Positions 35,057 through 44,259 are shown, counted from the stretch's first letter. The stretch is 64,000 nt of DNA from Paenibacillus apiarius (GCF_017052585.1 NZ_JAFFHZ010000001.1:2166501-2230500), one strand, 5' to 3'. Notes: a model not told the origin generated them from the letters alone. Program-made: numbers and translations.

Positions 35057-35318
35057 TGGCGTGCTACAAATAGTTCCACCCCGGATCTGAGAAAATGTCT
35101 TGCTTATATACGGAGCGCCTTTGCCCAGCGCTCATGTCATCATCGTACCGCCGGAGACACGGAGAGTCAAACCGCCCATGCCCAATCCCCACGCTCTATG
35201 TCCGACTTCTCCCTGTTCTACAAAACCATATATTGCTATTCGCCTGTTATCTATGCTACACTAAAAACACAATTATTTTGTTTTAAGTTACCTTATTCAA
35301 TTAAAGAGGTGGAAAACG

Positions 35319-35567
35319 GTGCCGAACAATAAAATTAAGTTGGGCGTACCCAGCGATGAAGGACAAGTCAGCATCATGTTCACCAGAGGCGGGCCCCGCA
35401 AAGGCGCAGGCCGTAAGGGATTCGGGGAAACAAAGAAAATATCTTTGACCCTAACCAAGGAGCTATGGGGAGAAATTGAGCAGCGCTGCAGTTCGCGCAA
35501 CTGCTCCCGTTCGGAAACCATTCGGGACATCATTGAATCATATTTCAATGCAGAGTCGGAGAGATAG
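35319..35567 (+). CDS. Ribbon-helix-helix DNA-binding protein
   Basis: 82 residues. After a basic GPRKGAGRKGFGET linker comes KKISLTLTKELWGEIEQRCSSRNCSRSETIRDIIESYFN, a beta strand plus two helices matching the ribbon-helix-helix (CopG/Arc) fold. The start is GTG 35319 with AGAGGTGG 6 nt upstream. The gene is followed after 10 nt by a second sliding-clamp gene, so the two are probably one operon and this protein may regulate it. Similar G-R-K-G rich RHH proteins are common on plasmids and phages. Confidence 0.8.
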   Translation: MPNNKIKLGVPSDEGQVSIMFTRGGPRKGAGRKGFGETKKISLTLTKELWGEIEQRCSSRNCSRSETIRDIIESYFNAESER

Positions 35568-35577
35568 GTGAATTGAT

Positions 35578-36708
35578 GTGCTGATTGAGGTACCGCAGCC
35601 TATTCTAGCCGTGGCGCTGCAGCACGTAATGAGAGCAGTGTCGGCGAACTGTCCTATTCCGATATTGTCTGGAATTCTGCTGCGGGCGAATCGGGAGGGA
35701 TTGACGCTTACTGGCGGCAATTCGAGCATGATGGTTCAATATAAGATTCCCGTCGCGGAGAAAGTCAACGTGCGGCGTGCCGGAAGCATGGTCATACCTG
35801 CGAAATATTGGAGTGAGATCGTTCGCAAATTGCCTGCGGGCGTGGTGTCGCTAGAAACAGTAGAACCCCTTATCATTACGGTTCGAAGCGGCAATGCAAT
35901 TTACCGTTTATGCGGCATGGATGCGGAGCATTTTCCTCCCATGCCAGCAATCCATGACAGCCTGCAAGTCCGCATGTCGAGTGCCGCGCTGAGAGCCATG
36001 ATCCGCCACGTCGTATTTGCCGTCTCTCCCTCCGAGAAAAGACCTGTACTTACAGGCGTATCCTGCCACATTGATTGCGAGGGCAAGCTCAGATTCTTGG
36101 CAACTGACAGCGTGCGTCTCGCCTCCCAGGCCACCCGCGTGGAATTGGCACAAGACATGGTTATACCAGCATCGAGCATCATTCCGGGGAAAAATGTACG
36201 GGAGCTATCAAAAATGTTGAACGAGGATCCGGAAACGATCGAAGTTACGATTGGAAAAAGCCAGATTGGGTTCCGGACAAAAAACCTAATGTTTCAATCG
36301 GCCTTAATCGAGGGAACCTATCCATCCTTAGATCGGTTAATTCCGCAAATCCATGAAACCGAATTCGTCGTGGACTCCATTGAATTGTTGCGTGCGATGG
36401 AACGCGTCTTCCTCTTGGCAGGAGATGACAATATGGTCCAATTAAGCATCAACGAGCATACCCGCATTGAATTGATTTCCAAAACTGCTGAAATCGGAGA
36501 AGTGTTGGAAGAAGTACAGGCCGAGAAAATGAGCGGGGAACGCCTGTCCATTTGTTTCAATGGACATTATATGAAGGATATCCTTCGTGCCGTTAACGCT
36601 GTCAAGTTGAGATTTGCCTGCTCCGGAAAATGGAGCCCGATTGTCGTACAACCAGTAGAGGATGCCGAATTGACGTACGTGATTACCCCTTTGCGGGCGC
36701 ATATCTAG
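35578..36708 (+). CDS. DNA polymerase III beta subunit paralogue (sliding clamp)
   Basis: 376 residues with the three-fold clamp layout. Domain 1 is QPILAVALQHVMRAVSANCPIPILSGILLRANREGLTLTGGN, domain 2 SEKRPVLTGVSCHIDCEGKLRFLATDSVRLA, and domain 3 SICFNGHYMKDILRAVNAVKLRFACSGKWSPIVVQP. The TDSVRLA and the C-terminal R-A-x-I segment correspond to the clamp's protein-binding pocket. The main dnaN normally sits beside dnaA and recF at the origin; here neither is present and an RHH gene lies directly upstream, so this is an accessory clamp. The start is GTG 35578 with AGGTGA 6-9 nt upstream. Confidence 0.9.
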   Translation: MLIEVPQPILAVALQHVMRAVSANCPIPILSGILLRANREGLTLTGGNSSMMVQYKIPVAEKVNVRRAGSMVIPAKYWSEIVRKLPAGVVSLETVEPLIITVRSGNAIYRLCGMDAEHFPPMPAIHDSLQVRMSSAALRAMIRHVVFAVSPSEKRPVLTGVSCHIDCEGKLRFLATDSVRLASQATRVELAQDMVIPASSIIPGKNVRELSKMLNEDPETIEVTIGKSQIGFRTKNLMFQSALIEGTYPSLDRLIPQIHETEFVVDSIELLRAMERVFLLAGDDNMVQLSINEHTRIELISKTAEIGEVLEEVQAEKMSGERLSICFNGHYMKDILRAVNAVKLRFACSGKWSPIVVQPVEDAELTYVITPLRAHI

Positions 36709-36751
36709 CTGCGAGCGCGAATAGGCTGCGGGGAATAATAAGCGCAAATCA

Positions 36752-36771
36752 GCCCCCCATCACAGGGGGGC
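36752..36771. terminator. GC-rich hairpin between convergent genes
   Basis: GCCCCCC and GGGGGGC flank a six-base loop; no T tract, so it is only a possible terminator for the clamp operon. Confidence 0.4.
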
Positions 36772-36827
36772 CTGCATCGCGTGAATCCATACCCGGAATT
36801 AATGGTTATCATCGAATCCGGCCGACA

Positions 36828-37814
36828 TTACTTCAAGCTGTTCGCAGCTTGAATCAGCTGCTCCTTCGTGACGTGCGGCGAATCTGTCGCCACACGGATG
36901 ACGAACTGCTTCCCTTCCTGCCCGCTCATCCAGAACAAATCCTGATACCGATTGGAGTCGTTGAACAAGAACTGGTCATTGACCGTATAATGCGCCTTCA
37001 CTCCATTCACATTAAGCTCTTCGTATTGTGCCGATTCCGGAGCCAGTACTTTGCTCGCAACGTTCACGTCGGGCATAACCTCAACAGTCACGTAGATGCG
37101 ATGGCTATCCGCATTTGTATAGGTGGTGGTGTAGCTGTCAAATGGCAGCTGCGGCCGCGGCACGACACGCCAGACTATGCCCTTTCCGTTCTGCTTGCTC
37201 TCTTGGCGCAGCTCGTCGAGCAGACTGTAGCCTTTCTCGTCGACCATAGACTCGTATGGATTGCCTTCCTTTCCTTCAAGGAAGCTGAAGCTGCCAGGCA
37301 GCTCCTGCGGCAAGGATAATGGAGCATGCAGTTTCTTAACGGTCTCCTTCCACGACTCTGTATCGTTCACAATCTCCGGCTTGGTTACACCGAACAGAGG
37401 ATATCGCTTGTATAGGGGGTGATCCTCTTGTTCTAATGACGCCACGTATACGACCGCGGCCTGTCCGGCTGCCAACCGCTGCTGCACATCCGCCAACGCG
37501 GTGCGGATATGCTCCGTGGATGCCCGGGATAACGAGAATCCGGCATCGGTTCGCATCTCCATGTTCACGGTCCCTTGGTTCGCACTGAACAGCAGCTTCT
37601 GTGCCGAGTAGGCGAACCCGGTCAGAAGAACGACCGCCAGTGCGACCGCTGCCATTCTACGCGGCTTGAACCTGCGCGCCGCGTAACCCTTTCTCCCCTC
37701 CGCCTGAATATGGCTGTGATACAAAGCCTTCACCCGTTCATCAAGCGAAGAAGGGCAGCTGACAAGATTGGACGCCATTTCATATTCACGCTTCAGTCTT
37801 GTTTCCATTGACAT
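36828..37814 (-). CDS. Membrane-anchored anti-sigma factor-like protein
   Basis: 328 residues. A hydrophilic N-terminal cytoplasmic part (about 1-50) is followed by one membrane helix (MAAVALAVVLLTGFAYSA) and a large extracytoplasmic C-terminal domain with no recognised family. It directly follows an ECF sigma gene and overlaps it by 29 nt, the usual arrangement of a sigma factor and its membrane-bound anti-sigma factor. The ATG at 37814 has AAAGGAG 9 nt upstream. The assignment comes from context and topology; no zinc-binding anti-sigma motif is seen. Confidence 0.7.
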   Translation of the reverse strand: MSMETRLKREYEMASNLVSCPSSLDERVKALYHSHIQAEGRKGYAARRFKPRRMAAVALAVVLLTGFAYSAQKLLFSANQGTVNMEMRTDAGFSLSRASTEHIRTALADVQQRLAAGQAAVVYVASLEQEDHPLYKRYPLFGVTKPEIVNDTESWKETVKKLHAPLSLPQELPGSFSFLEGKEGNPYESMVDEKGYSLLDELRQESKQNGKGIVWRVVPRPQLPFDSYTTTYTNADSHRIYVTVEVMPDVNVASKVLAPESAQYEELNVNGVKAHYTVNDQFLFNDSNRYQDLFWMSGQEGKQFVIRVATDSPHVTKEQLIQAANSLK

Positions 37815-38382
37815 AGGTGGACGACTCCTTTCCTGCATTTCGCACTTCCAAAAGATGGCGCAATCTTTTCAGAGCGAGATGATGTCTCGATTTCACCGTT
37901 CCCGCAGGAATCTGAAGGATGACCGCAATGTCCTCCATGGAGCAGTCCTGATAATAACGGAGGACGATGACTTCCTTCAGCTTCTGGGACAGCTTCTCTA
38001 CGGCCGGCATCACTTCCAACTGGTCGCTCAGTGCAAGCACATGCTCTTCCATGTCGTTATGCCGCGGCGCATCGAACCCCGTCGCGACCCGCTCCAGCAG
38101 GCGGAACCTTCTCCACGCGCTTCGCTTCCAGCTGCGCACCTGTCTTACAATCAAGCCGTTGAACCAAGCTTGGAACGGCTGTTCCGCATCATATTTGGAC
38201 AAGCTGCGAAACAGCTCCAAGTACACCTCGCTCATGATGTCGCCCGCGTCCTGCTTATACGGTGCAAGAAAATAAATGAGCCGGTACGCATGATCGCGGG
38301 TAGACCGGTAGACGTATTGGAACGCCTCGGCATCCCCTTGGCTCATCCGGATAAGCCAAGGCTTCAAATCGGATTCCTTCAT
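37786..38382 (-). CDS. ECF-type RNA polymerase sigma factor
   Basis: 198 residues. Region 2 is WLIRMSQGDAEAFQYVYRSTRDHAYRLIYFL ... DIMSEVYLELFRSLSKYD, and region 4 is LSQKLKEVIVLRYYQDCSMEDIAVILQIPAGTVKSRHHLALKRL, with the helix-turn-helix. No region 3, as expected for the ECF class. It would direct RNA polymerase to a small envelope-stress-type regulon and is presumably held inactive by the membrane protein encoded next. The start at 38382 has GGAGG 8 nt upstream. An autoregulatory promoter could not be assigned. Confidence 0.93.
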   Translation of the reverse strand: MKESDLKPWLIRMSQGDAEAFQYVYRSTRDHAYRLIYFLAPYKQDAGDIMSEVYLELFRSLSKYDAEQPFQAWFNGLIVRQVRSWKRSAWRRFRLLERVATGFDAPRHNDMEEHVLALSDQLEVMPAVEKLSQKLKEVIVLRYYQDCSMEDIAVILQIPAGTVKSRHHLALKRLRHLLEVRNAGKESSTYVNGNKTEA

Positions 38383-38440
38383 GTGGCCAGCCTCCATTCA
38401 GGTGTTACACGATATATTGGTCACATCCCCTAATTTAGGT

Positions 38441-39886
38441 TCACTGCAAGATGTCGAACCAAACCTCGCTTAGCCTTCGAATTCCCTCCTCTATCCGATC
38501 CAATGGTATTCCGCCGAACCCGATGAAAAATTCCAAGTCACTGTTCTTCGGAGGGGTGAGCCATGTAAACGAAGCAGAGGCAAGGCGAATTCCAGCGGCG
38601 CCCGCCATCCGGATCAACTCTTGCTCCGTGCAGGAGCTATCGATCTTCATCAGAATATGGAACCCCGCATCTGCCCCTATAATGGCCGCCCGCTCCCCGA
38701 AATAACATCGGATGGCGGTAATGAGGCGATCATGCTTTTGGCGATACAGGTTGCGCATTTTGCGAACATGCTTCTCCAAGTGGCCCCGTTCCATGAATAG
38801 TTGCAGCGCATGCTGGTTCCATCGCGATGCCGACTGCTCGAAGAGCGTCCGATGCTCCATCCGCTGGTACTCGCCGAGCAGCGACTTCGGCAGCACCATA
38901 TAGTGAACGCCGATCGCCGGGGACAACACTTGGGCAAATCCGCCCAAATAAATGACGTCCGCGTCTGGATTCAATCCTTGCAAAGCGGGAATCGGGCGGC
39001 CATAATAGCGCAGTTCGCCGTCATAGTCATCCTCGATGATGAATCCATTCGTCTTCCGTGCCCACTCCAACAGCTGCAATCGCTTCGCGATCGGCATAAT
39101 CATCCCCCGCGGAAATTGATGCGACGGAGACACGCAGACGATGCGGGCGGAGCTGCCGTATAATTCACCGAGGTTGATCCCATCTTCCTCCAATGACACG
39201 GGCGTCACGCGGTAGCCGTGCTGACGGAAAGTGGATGGGCAGAGCAGGTACCCGGGATTTTCCACAGCTATATGATCGGTGTGCTCCATTAGTATCCGGC
39301 TTAAAAAAGAAAGCAGAAAGTGAGGATCCGAACCGATCACGACCTGCTCTGGACTGCAGCGGACTCCTCTGAATTGGTGCAGATAGGCCGCAATGGCCTG
39401 CCTCAGTCCAGGCTCGCCCTGAGGATCCCCGTAACAGAGCAACTGCTCCATTCCCCCGCGAAGAGCTTCATGGAACAGGCTGCGCCACACCCTGAAGGGG
39501 AAATGGGAAACGTCTATGTTCGACATGTGAAAGTCATACCGGTATTCCTTCGTATCGCGGGCTGGTGCGGCTCTCTTCCGGGTTGCGGTTGCCGGTATCG
39601 GGAGTTCTCCTTCCCCGTTCCCCAGCCGTAAATACGGATCTGGCAAATGCTGCACATAATACCCCTTCCTTGGCTTACTGGCAATGAACCCTTCCGCAGC
39701 AAGCTGGCTGTACGCCAGCTCAATCGGCGTCGTGCTTAGCGAGAGGAAATCCGCCATGGCGCGAGTCGAAGGCAGCCGGGTATGTTCGGTGAGCCGGCCA
39801 GATACAATTTCATGCTTTATATATTCGAGCAGTTGCACGTACTGGGGAATATGGCTGTGCTCGTCAAGCTTAGGGATAAGCAGCAT
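38441..39886 (-). CDS. MocR-type GntR regulator with aminotransferase domain (PdxR-like)
   Basis: 481 residues: an N-terminal GntR winged helix (PQYVQLLEYIKHEIVSGRLTEHTRLPSTRAMADFLSLS) joined by a Pro/basic linker to a fold-type-I PLP domain. The latter contains QVVIGSDPHFLLSFL, SPSHQFPRGMIMPIAKR, DDYDGELRYYG, and YLGGFAQVLSPAIGVHY. In active MocR proteins a Ser-Lys-x-x-x-P motif supplies the PLP lysine. Here the corresponding segment reads GGFAQVLSPAIG, so Lys is replaced by Gln and covalent PLP binding is doubtful. MocR proteins control vitamin B6, GABA or taurine genes. It is divergent from a GNAT gene, its likely target. Confidence 0.88.
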   Translation of the reverse strand: MLLIPKLDEHSHIPQYVQLLEYIKHEIVSGRLTEHTRLPSTRAMADFLSLSTTPIELAYSQLAAEGFIASKPRKGYYVQHLPDPYLRLGNGEGELPIPATATRKRAAPARDTKEYRYDFHMSNIDVSHFPFRVWRSLFHEALRGGMEQLLCYGDPQGEPGLRQAIAAYLHQFRGVRCSPEQVVIGSDPHFLLSFLSRILMEHTDHIAVENPGYLLCPSTFRQHGYRVTPVSLEEDGINLGELYGSSARIVCVSPSHQFPRGMIMPIAKRLQLLEWARKTNGFIIEDDYDGELRYYGRPIPALQGLNPDADVIYLGGFAQVLSPAIGVHYMVLPKSLLGEYQRMEHRTLFEQSASRWNQHALQLFMERGHLEKHVRKMRNLYRQKHDRLITAIRCYFGERAAIIGADAGFHILMKIDSSCTEQELIRMAGAAGIRLASASFTWLTPPKNSDLEFFIGFGGIPLDRIEEGIRRLSEVWFDILQ

Positions 39887-39988
39887 GTCAAGCCTCTCCT
39901 CTGTCCTTTTGTTTTTTATCAATCTGTCTATTTTCGAGTATACAAGATTTGACTATAGTTGGAGTAGAACATACAGGAGGGTTGCAAG

Positions 39989-40561
39989 ATGAACGCTGTG
40001 AAACAAGCAGAAACGCCGGTACGGTTTTTGGAAGGGGAAGGCGTCTATCTACGGCCTATTGGCTTGGAGGATGCGGAGTCCTATTATTACAGTCTGTTCG
40101 ATCCGGAAGTCAGAAGACTGACCGGCACGCAAAAGCATTTTTCGAAGGAACAAGTCATTCGTTACATCGAAGGCAAAACACAGGATTCATCCGGCATGCT
40201 GCTGCTGATTGCGATCTGTGAGACGGATGAGGTCATCGGGGACATCGAGCTGCAGGATATTGACGGGATTAACCGCAGCGCTCACATGCGCATCGCCATT
40301 GGCGGCTCGGCCCATCAGGGGAAAGGGCACGGCAGCGAAGCGATTGGCCTGCTGCTCGAATACGCATTCGGCACGCTGCAGTTGCATCGAATCGAGTTGA
40401 ACGTATTTGCGTTCAACGAACGGGCCATCCATGTATACGAGAAGGCAGGGTTCAAACGTGAAGGCGTGCAGCGCGATGCGCTCTATTATGACCACAAGTA
40501 CCACGATGCCATTATGATGAGCATTCTTGAGGATGAATACCGGAGCAACAAACGGCGGTGA
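39989..40561 (+). CDS. GNAT family N-acetyltransferase (RimJ/RimL type)
   Basis: 190 residues. YLRPIGLEDAESYYYSLFDPEVRRLTGT is the N-terminal signature of RimJ/RimL/SpeG-like acetyltransferases, with the CoA-binding AIGGSAHQGKGHGSEAIGLLLEYAF and LHRIELNVFAFNERAIHVYEKAGFKREG. Such enzymes acetylate protein N-termini, amino sugars or polyamines. The ATG at 39989 has AGGAGG 10 nt upstream. It is divergent from the MocR regulator with 102 bp between the starts, so it is a natural regulatory target of MocR. Confidence 0.92.
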   Translation: MNAVKQAETPVRFLEGEGVYLRPIGLEDAESYYYSLFDPEVRRLTGTQKHFSKEQVIRYIEGKTQDSSGMLLLIAICETDEVIGDIELQDIDGINRSAHMRIAIGGSAHQGKGHGSEAIGLLLEYAFGTLQLHRIELNVFAFNERAIHVYEKAGFKREGVQRDALYYDHKYHDAIMMSILEDEYRSNKRR

Positions 40562-40578
40562 ACACTAGCGTAATAGCA

Positions 40579-40605
40579 AGCCAGAGAGCGTGATGCTCCC
40601 TGGCT
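40579..40605 (+). terminator. Hairpin after the GNAT gene
   Basis: AGCCAGAGAGC pairs with GCTCCCTGGCT with two mismatches; short T-rich tail. Confidence 0.5.
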
Positions 40606-40770
40606 GTTCTCGTTTGAATAAATGCAATCGCGTCAGTCTGCTTTGATTGAATGTTGAATATTATCATAAAGTATTATATTATCATAATTGATATTATAAT
40701 GTTAAATATAGGGTTCTCCTCATTAACAAACAGCTAATCAGGCCGATTAATGAACAGAAAGGCGCATCTT

Positions 40771-41802
40771 ATGAACACAACCGCCGCAAAGGCAAAGCGA
40801 ACAAAACGAAGGAGCGGGGCTGCATTGATAGTGACAGTCCTTAGCGTTCTCATCTGTATCATCGGGAGCAGCTTTTTATACGAATGGGTCGCATCCCTGC
40901 AGGCAAAACAAAACTATCCCCCGCCGGGCAAGCTTGTTGACGTCGGCGGGTTTCGCCTGCATATGAAGAAGAGCGGGACTGGCTCGCCGACCATCGTCTT
41001 CGAGGCCGGAAGTCGCGAGACCAGCCTCATCTGGAGGGATATTCCCGAACAGCTGTCGAAGGACGCCACGGTCGTCACCTATGATCGGGCAGGCTATGGC
41101 TGGAGCGAACAAACGGAGACGGAGCGAACCGGCGGCCGGATCGTGCAAGAGCTGCATACCGCGTTGCAGCAGGAAGGCATCCGCGGGCCGTATATTCTTG
41201 TCGGCCATTCCATGGGCGGCATGTATTCCCGGCTGTTCGCGCAGCAGTATAGGGACGAAGTCGCCGGATTGGTGCTGCTGGATGCGCGGCCGGATCAATA
41301 CTCACAGGAAACGGATACCATTTTCGAGCGGGAAGGAATGGATCCGAATAAAGCCGGAGTGCCGCCGACAGCCTTGGTGAAGCTATTGAAAATGTCGGGG
41401 GCTATGCGGCTGTTCCAGCATTCCCTGTTAGCCCAATTACCCGTTGAAGAGAGAGGGGTCTATGTCAATGTGGATGCAGCGTCAGCTTACTTGGAGACGG
41501 CGGAAGAAGAAGACAGGCACATGACCGAGATGGAACAGGCCATCCGCGATCAACAGCTCGGCTCCCTTCCCCTCAGAATTGTCACGCACGGCATTCCGAC
41601 CGACGCCACCGCGCTAGGCATGAGCGAGGAAAGCAGCCGCCAACTCGAGCATATTTGGCAGGAGCAGCAAAAGGGCTTGCTGGACATGTCCACCGACAGC
41701 GAACTCATTATAGCCCGCAACAGCGGCCATATGATCATGCATGACGAGCCTGATGTAGTGGTTCAGGTCGTCCGAGAGTTAATGGAACAACACCGGAATT
41801 GA
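40771..41802 (+). CDS. Alpha/beta hydrolase with N-terminal membrane anchor
   Basis: 343 residues from the ATG at 40771 (AAAGG 8 nt upstream). A basic stretch (KAKRTKRRS) and one hydrophobic helix (ALIVTVLSVLICIIGSSFLY) anchor it in the membrane, with the catalytic domain outside or as a signal anchor. VDVGGFRLHMKKSGTGSPTIVFEAG and TVVTYDRAGYGWSE precede the nucleophile elbow VGHSMGGMYSRLFA; the Asp is in LLDARPD or in the later ITHGIP region, and the His is in NSGHMIMHDEPDVV. Substrate unknown. No linked genes. Confidence 0.88.
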   Translation: MNTTAAKAKRTKRRSGAALIVTVLSVLICIIGSSFLYEWVASLQAKQNYPPPGKLVDVGGFRLHMKKSGTGSPTIVFEAGSRETSLIWRDIPEQLSKDATVVTYDRAGYGWSEQTETERTGGRIVQELHTALQQEGIRGPYILVGHSMGGMYSRLFAQQYRDEVAGLVLLDARPDQYSQETDTIFEREGMDPNKAGVPPTALVKLLKMSGAMRLFQHSLLAQLPVEERGVYVNVDAASAYLETAEEEDRHMTEMEQAIRDQQLGSLPLRIVTHGIPTDATALGMSEESSRQLEHIWQEQQKGLLDMSTDSELIIARNSGHMIMHDEPDVVVQVVRELMEQHRN

Positions 41803-41983
41803 CAGCCGTTGTTGTTCCATTTTGCGGCACGCGCTCCCATAGCGATCCCATACCTTGCATCATGTATGATCCCGCCAACCGCAGCTTCGTTTCCACCAGC
41901 TTCGTGCCGATGGGTTGTCTTGGGTAATCGGTATGCTTGGTCTGTCCACTACCCATGTCACATGATTGACAAATGTTAGTTGA

Positions 41984-42046
41984 TTGACAAGTCGTGCACA
42001 TGGGCAGTATTATAACTATAAACACGATGTGTAACCGGTTACACAT
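41984..42046 (+). promoter_or_regulatory. lacI-type regulator promoter with operator
   Basis: TTGACA (41984-41989) and TATTAT (42008-42013) are spaced by 18 bp. Just downstream, ATGTGTAACCGGTTACACAT (42027-42046) is a perfect 20-bp palindrome with the central CCGG of a LacI-family operator. A near copy lies before the nucleoside hydrolase gene. Autorepression is expected. Confidence 0.88.
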
Positions 42047-42065
42047 GGAAGGAAATGAAATCGCA

Positions 42066-43061
42066 ATGGCCACAATCAAGGACGTGTCCAGACTGGCGGG
42101 CGTGTCGGTAGCTACCGTCTCCCGGGTCTTGAATCAGAATGGTTATGTCCACGAAGACACCGAAAAGAAAGTGTTGAACGCCATTCGGGAGCTCAATTAT
42201 ATCCCGAATGACGTGGCGCGAAGCTTGACGAAGAAGTCGGCGAAGATGCTGGCGCTGATCGTGCCCGACATTACGAACCCGTTCTTCAACGAACTGGCCC
42301 GAGCCGTGGAAAAGGTTACCCAATTGTACGGATATGCGACGATCTTGTGCAATTCCGACGACACCCCAGCCAATGAGAAGCAGTACATTCATGCTTTGAA
42401 GCAGAAATATATCGATGGGTTTATTTTAGCTACCAACACCTTGTCGCCTGAAGAAATCAAGCAGTTGGATGTCCCCGTCGTCATGCTTGACCGGACGATT
42501 TCCAGCACCATTCCTACGGTAGCGTCTGACAACCGTGAAGGCGCCAGCATGGCCGTACAGTTCCTGCTGAATCAAGGCTGCCGGACGATCGCCCACATTC
42601 GCGGACCGCTCGAATTGTCGATTGCTGACGAGCGATGCCAAGGCTATCTCGACGTGGTGGGACAAGCGGATTGGTTCCGGCCTGAGTTGATTGTCAACGG
42701 AGAGTTCAACTTGCATGAAGCGGCCGCGGCCGTTCACGGGCTGCTGGAGCGCCATCCGAACATTGACGGCATATTCGCCGGCAATGACATTATGGCCATG
42801 GGTGCCCTCCGCGCCGTACAGAAACGCGGCATCGCTGTTCCCGATGCGATGCAAATCGTCGGCTATGACGGCATTGCACTCGGCGGTATGGTCTACCCAG
42901 AGTTATCGACCGTCGCACAGCCAATCTATGAGATGGGCCTGCTTGCTGCACGCATGCTCATCAAGCTTATCGAGAAGAAGACGTTAGACGTTATGCACTA
43001 TAAGCTCGATGTGGAGCTCGTGCAGCGGGGAACGACCCGAGAGAGCACAAGCCAGCTATAA
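42066..43061 (+). CDS. LacI family transcriptional regulator of the nucleoside operon
   Basis: 331 residues. The N-terminal MATIKDVSRLAGVSVATVSRVLNQNGYVHEDTEKKVLNAIRELNYIPNDVARSL is a complete LacI helix-turn-helix and hinge, and the periplasmic-binding-protein-like effector domain follows (MLALIVPDITNPFFNELARAVE, IDGIFAGNDIMAMGALRA, VGYDGIALGGMVYPELSTVAQP). It is close in type to RbsR and CytR-like proteins. Perfect or near-perfect copies of one palindrome precede its own gene and the downstream operon. The effector is probably ribose, a nucleoside or a derived sugar phosphate (inference from the operon). Confidence 0.93.
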   Translation: MATIKDVSRLAGVSVATVSRVLNQNGYVHEDTEKKVLNAIRELNYIPNDVARSLTKKSAKMLALIVPDITNPFFNELARAVEKVTQLYGYATILCNSDDTPANEKQYIHALKQKYIDGFILATNTLSPEEIKQLDVPVVMLDRTISSTIPTVASDNREGASMAVQFLLNQGCRTIAHIRGPLELSIADERCQGYLDVVGQADWFRPELIVNGEFNLHEAAAAVHGLLERHPNIDGIFAGNDIMAMGALRAVQKRGIAVPDAMQIVGYDGIALGGMVYPELSTVAQPIYEMGLLAARMLIKLIEKKTLDVMHYKLDVELVQRGTTRESTSQL

Positions 43062-43193
43062 TTCCGTATTAGAAATACAACCGTTGGGAAATACTACATG
43101 CCAACAGGCACCCTTCCCATCGGCAACGAATCATGTTGTATGTTTCTCTTCATACCCGTATTAAAAGTCTGGGATGAAGAATTTCTTTGTTCG

Positions 43194-43213
43194 ATGTGTA
43201 ATCGGTTACACAT
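43194..43213 (+). promoter_or_regulatory. LacI-type operator of the nucleoside operon
   Basis: ATGTGTAATCGGTTACACAT differs from the operator at 42027-42046 only at one base. It lies about 90 bp before the nucleoside hydrolase start. Confidence 0.88.
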
Positions 43214-43299
43214 ATAAAAATCGAACGTTCCCGTTATTTCATAGCTCTGTATTCTAACCTATTGGTTACATCTTAATACATCAAAAGGAGTGCATTCAC

Positions 43300-44229
43300 A
43301 TGACAAACTTGAAAAAGACCCCTATCATCTTGGACACCGACCCTGGCATTGACGACGCTGTCGCTATTGCCGCCGCCCTCTTCCACGAACGCATCGACGT
43401 CAAGCTGATGACGACGGTAGCAGGCAATGTGGGCTTGGACAAAACGACAAACAATGCATTGAAGCTGCTTCAGTTTTTCGGCAAAGACATTCCTGTAGCT
43501 CGAGGCGTCTCCAAGCCGCTCGTCCGGCCAGCAGAGGATTCGAGCCACATTCACGGAGAATCCGGCATGGATGGCTACGAATTCGACGCACCGGTTCAGG
43601 ATCCATTGACGCAGCATGCGGTAGAAGCCATGCGCGACGTCATTCTGAACAGCCCCGAGCCGATTACGATCGTGCCGATTGGACCGCTTACCAACGTGGC
43701 GCTGCTGCTTACCTTGTATCCGGACTGCGCATCGAACATCGAGCGCATCGTGCTGATGGGCGGCTCCGCATCGCGCGGCAACCATACGCCGAATGCGGAA
43801 TACAACATTTACGCCGATCCGGAAGCGGCCAAGATCGTCTTCAATGCAGGTCTGCCGCTGGTCATGGTCGGTCTCGATGTAACGAGCCAGGCCACATTAA
43901 CAACGGAAAATGTGGAAACGATAAGAGACATGAATAAGACGGGCAACATGCTGTACTCCATGTTCCAGCATTACCGGGGCGGCAGCCTCAAGGCTGGCGG
44001 GTTGAAAATGCACGACCTGTGCGCCATTGCCTACTTGGTCAATCCCGCACTGTTCGAAACGCAAGACTGCTTCGTCGATATCGAAACTGCGGGCCTCTAT
44101 ACGGCCGGCACGACCGTGGTTGATATTCGCAACCGCTTGGCCAAGCCAAGCAACGTGACGGTATGCTTGGACATTGACGTTCCGGCTTTCCGCGAATGGG
44201 CGCTGGAAGTCCTTCGCAACGCGATTTAA
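43300..44229 (+). CDS. Ribonucleoside hydrolase (IunH/RihA-like)
   Basis: 309 residues. TPIILDTDPGIDDAVAIAAAL carries the calcium-binding Asp cluster of inosine/uridine nucleoside hydrolases; GNVGLDKTTNNALKLL, ITIVPIGPLTNVALLL, LMGGSASRGNHTPNAEYNIYADPEAAKIVF and the later MHDLCAIAYLV with the catalytic Asp/His region complete the family pattern. The enzyme splits ribonucleosides to base and ribose in the cytoplasm. The downstream ribokinase would use the ribose, so the operon is a nucleoside catabolic unit. AAAGGAG lies 8 nt before the start. Confidence 0.95.
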   Translation: MTNLKKTPIILDTDPGIDDAVAIAAALFHERIDVKLMTTVAGNVGLDKTTNNALKLLQFFGKDIPVARGVSKPLVRPAEDSSHIHGESGMDGYEFDAPVQDPLTQHAVEAMRDVILNSPEPITIVPIGPLTNVALLLTLYPDCASNIERIVLMGGSASRGNHTPNAEYNIYADPEAAKIVFNAGLPLVMVGLDVTSQATLTTENVETIRDMNKTGNMLYSMFQHYRGGSLKAGGLKMHDLCAIAYLVNPALFETQDCFVDIETAGLYTAGTTVVDIRNRLAKPSNVTVCLDIDVPAFREWALEVLRNAI

Positions 44230-44259
44230 CCTCAACTTAGAAAAGGGAGCGTGTCCTAC

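Noticed and set aside
35095..35286. 63-codon plus-strand frame upstream of the RHH gene
   Set aside because: No ribosome site and Cys/Leu/Tyr-rich composition unlike a real protein; probably promoter DNA.
36752..36771. C6/G6 hairpin read as a strong terminator
   Set aside because: No T tract on either side; kept only as a weak terminator candidate.
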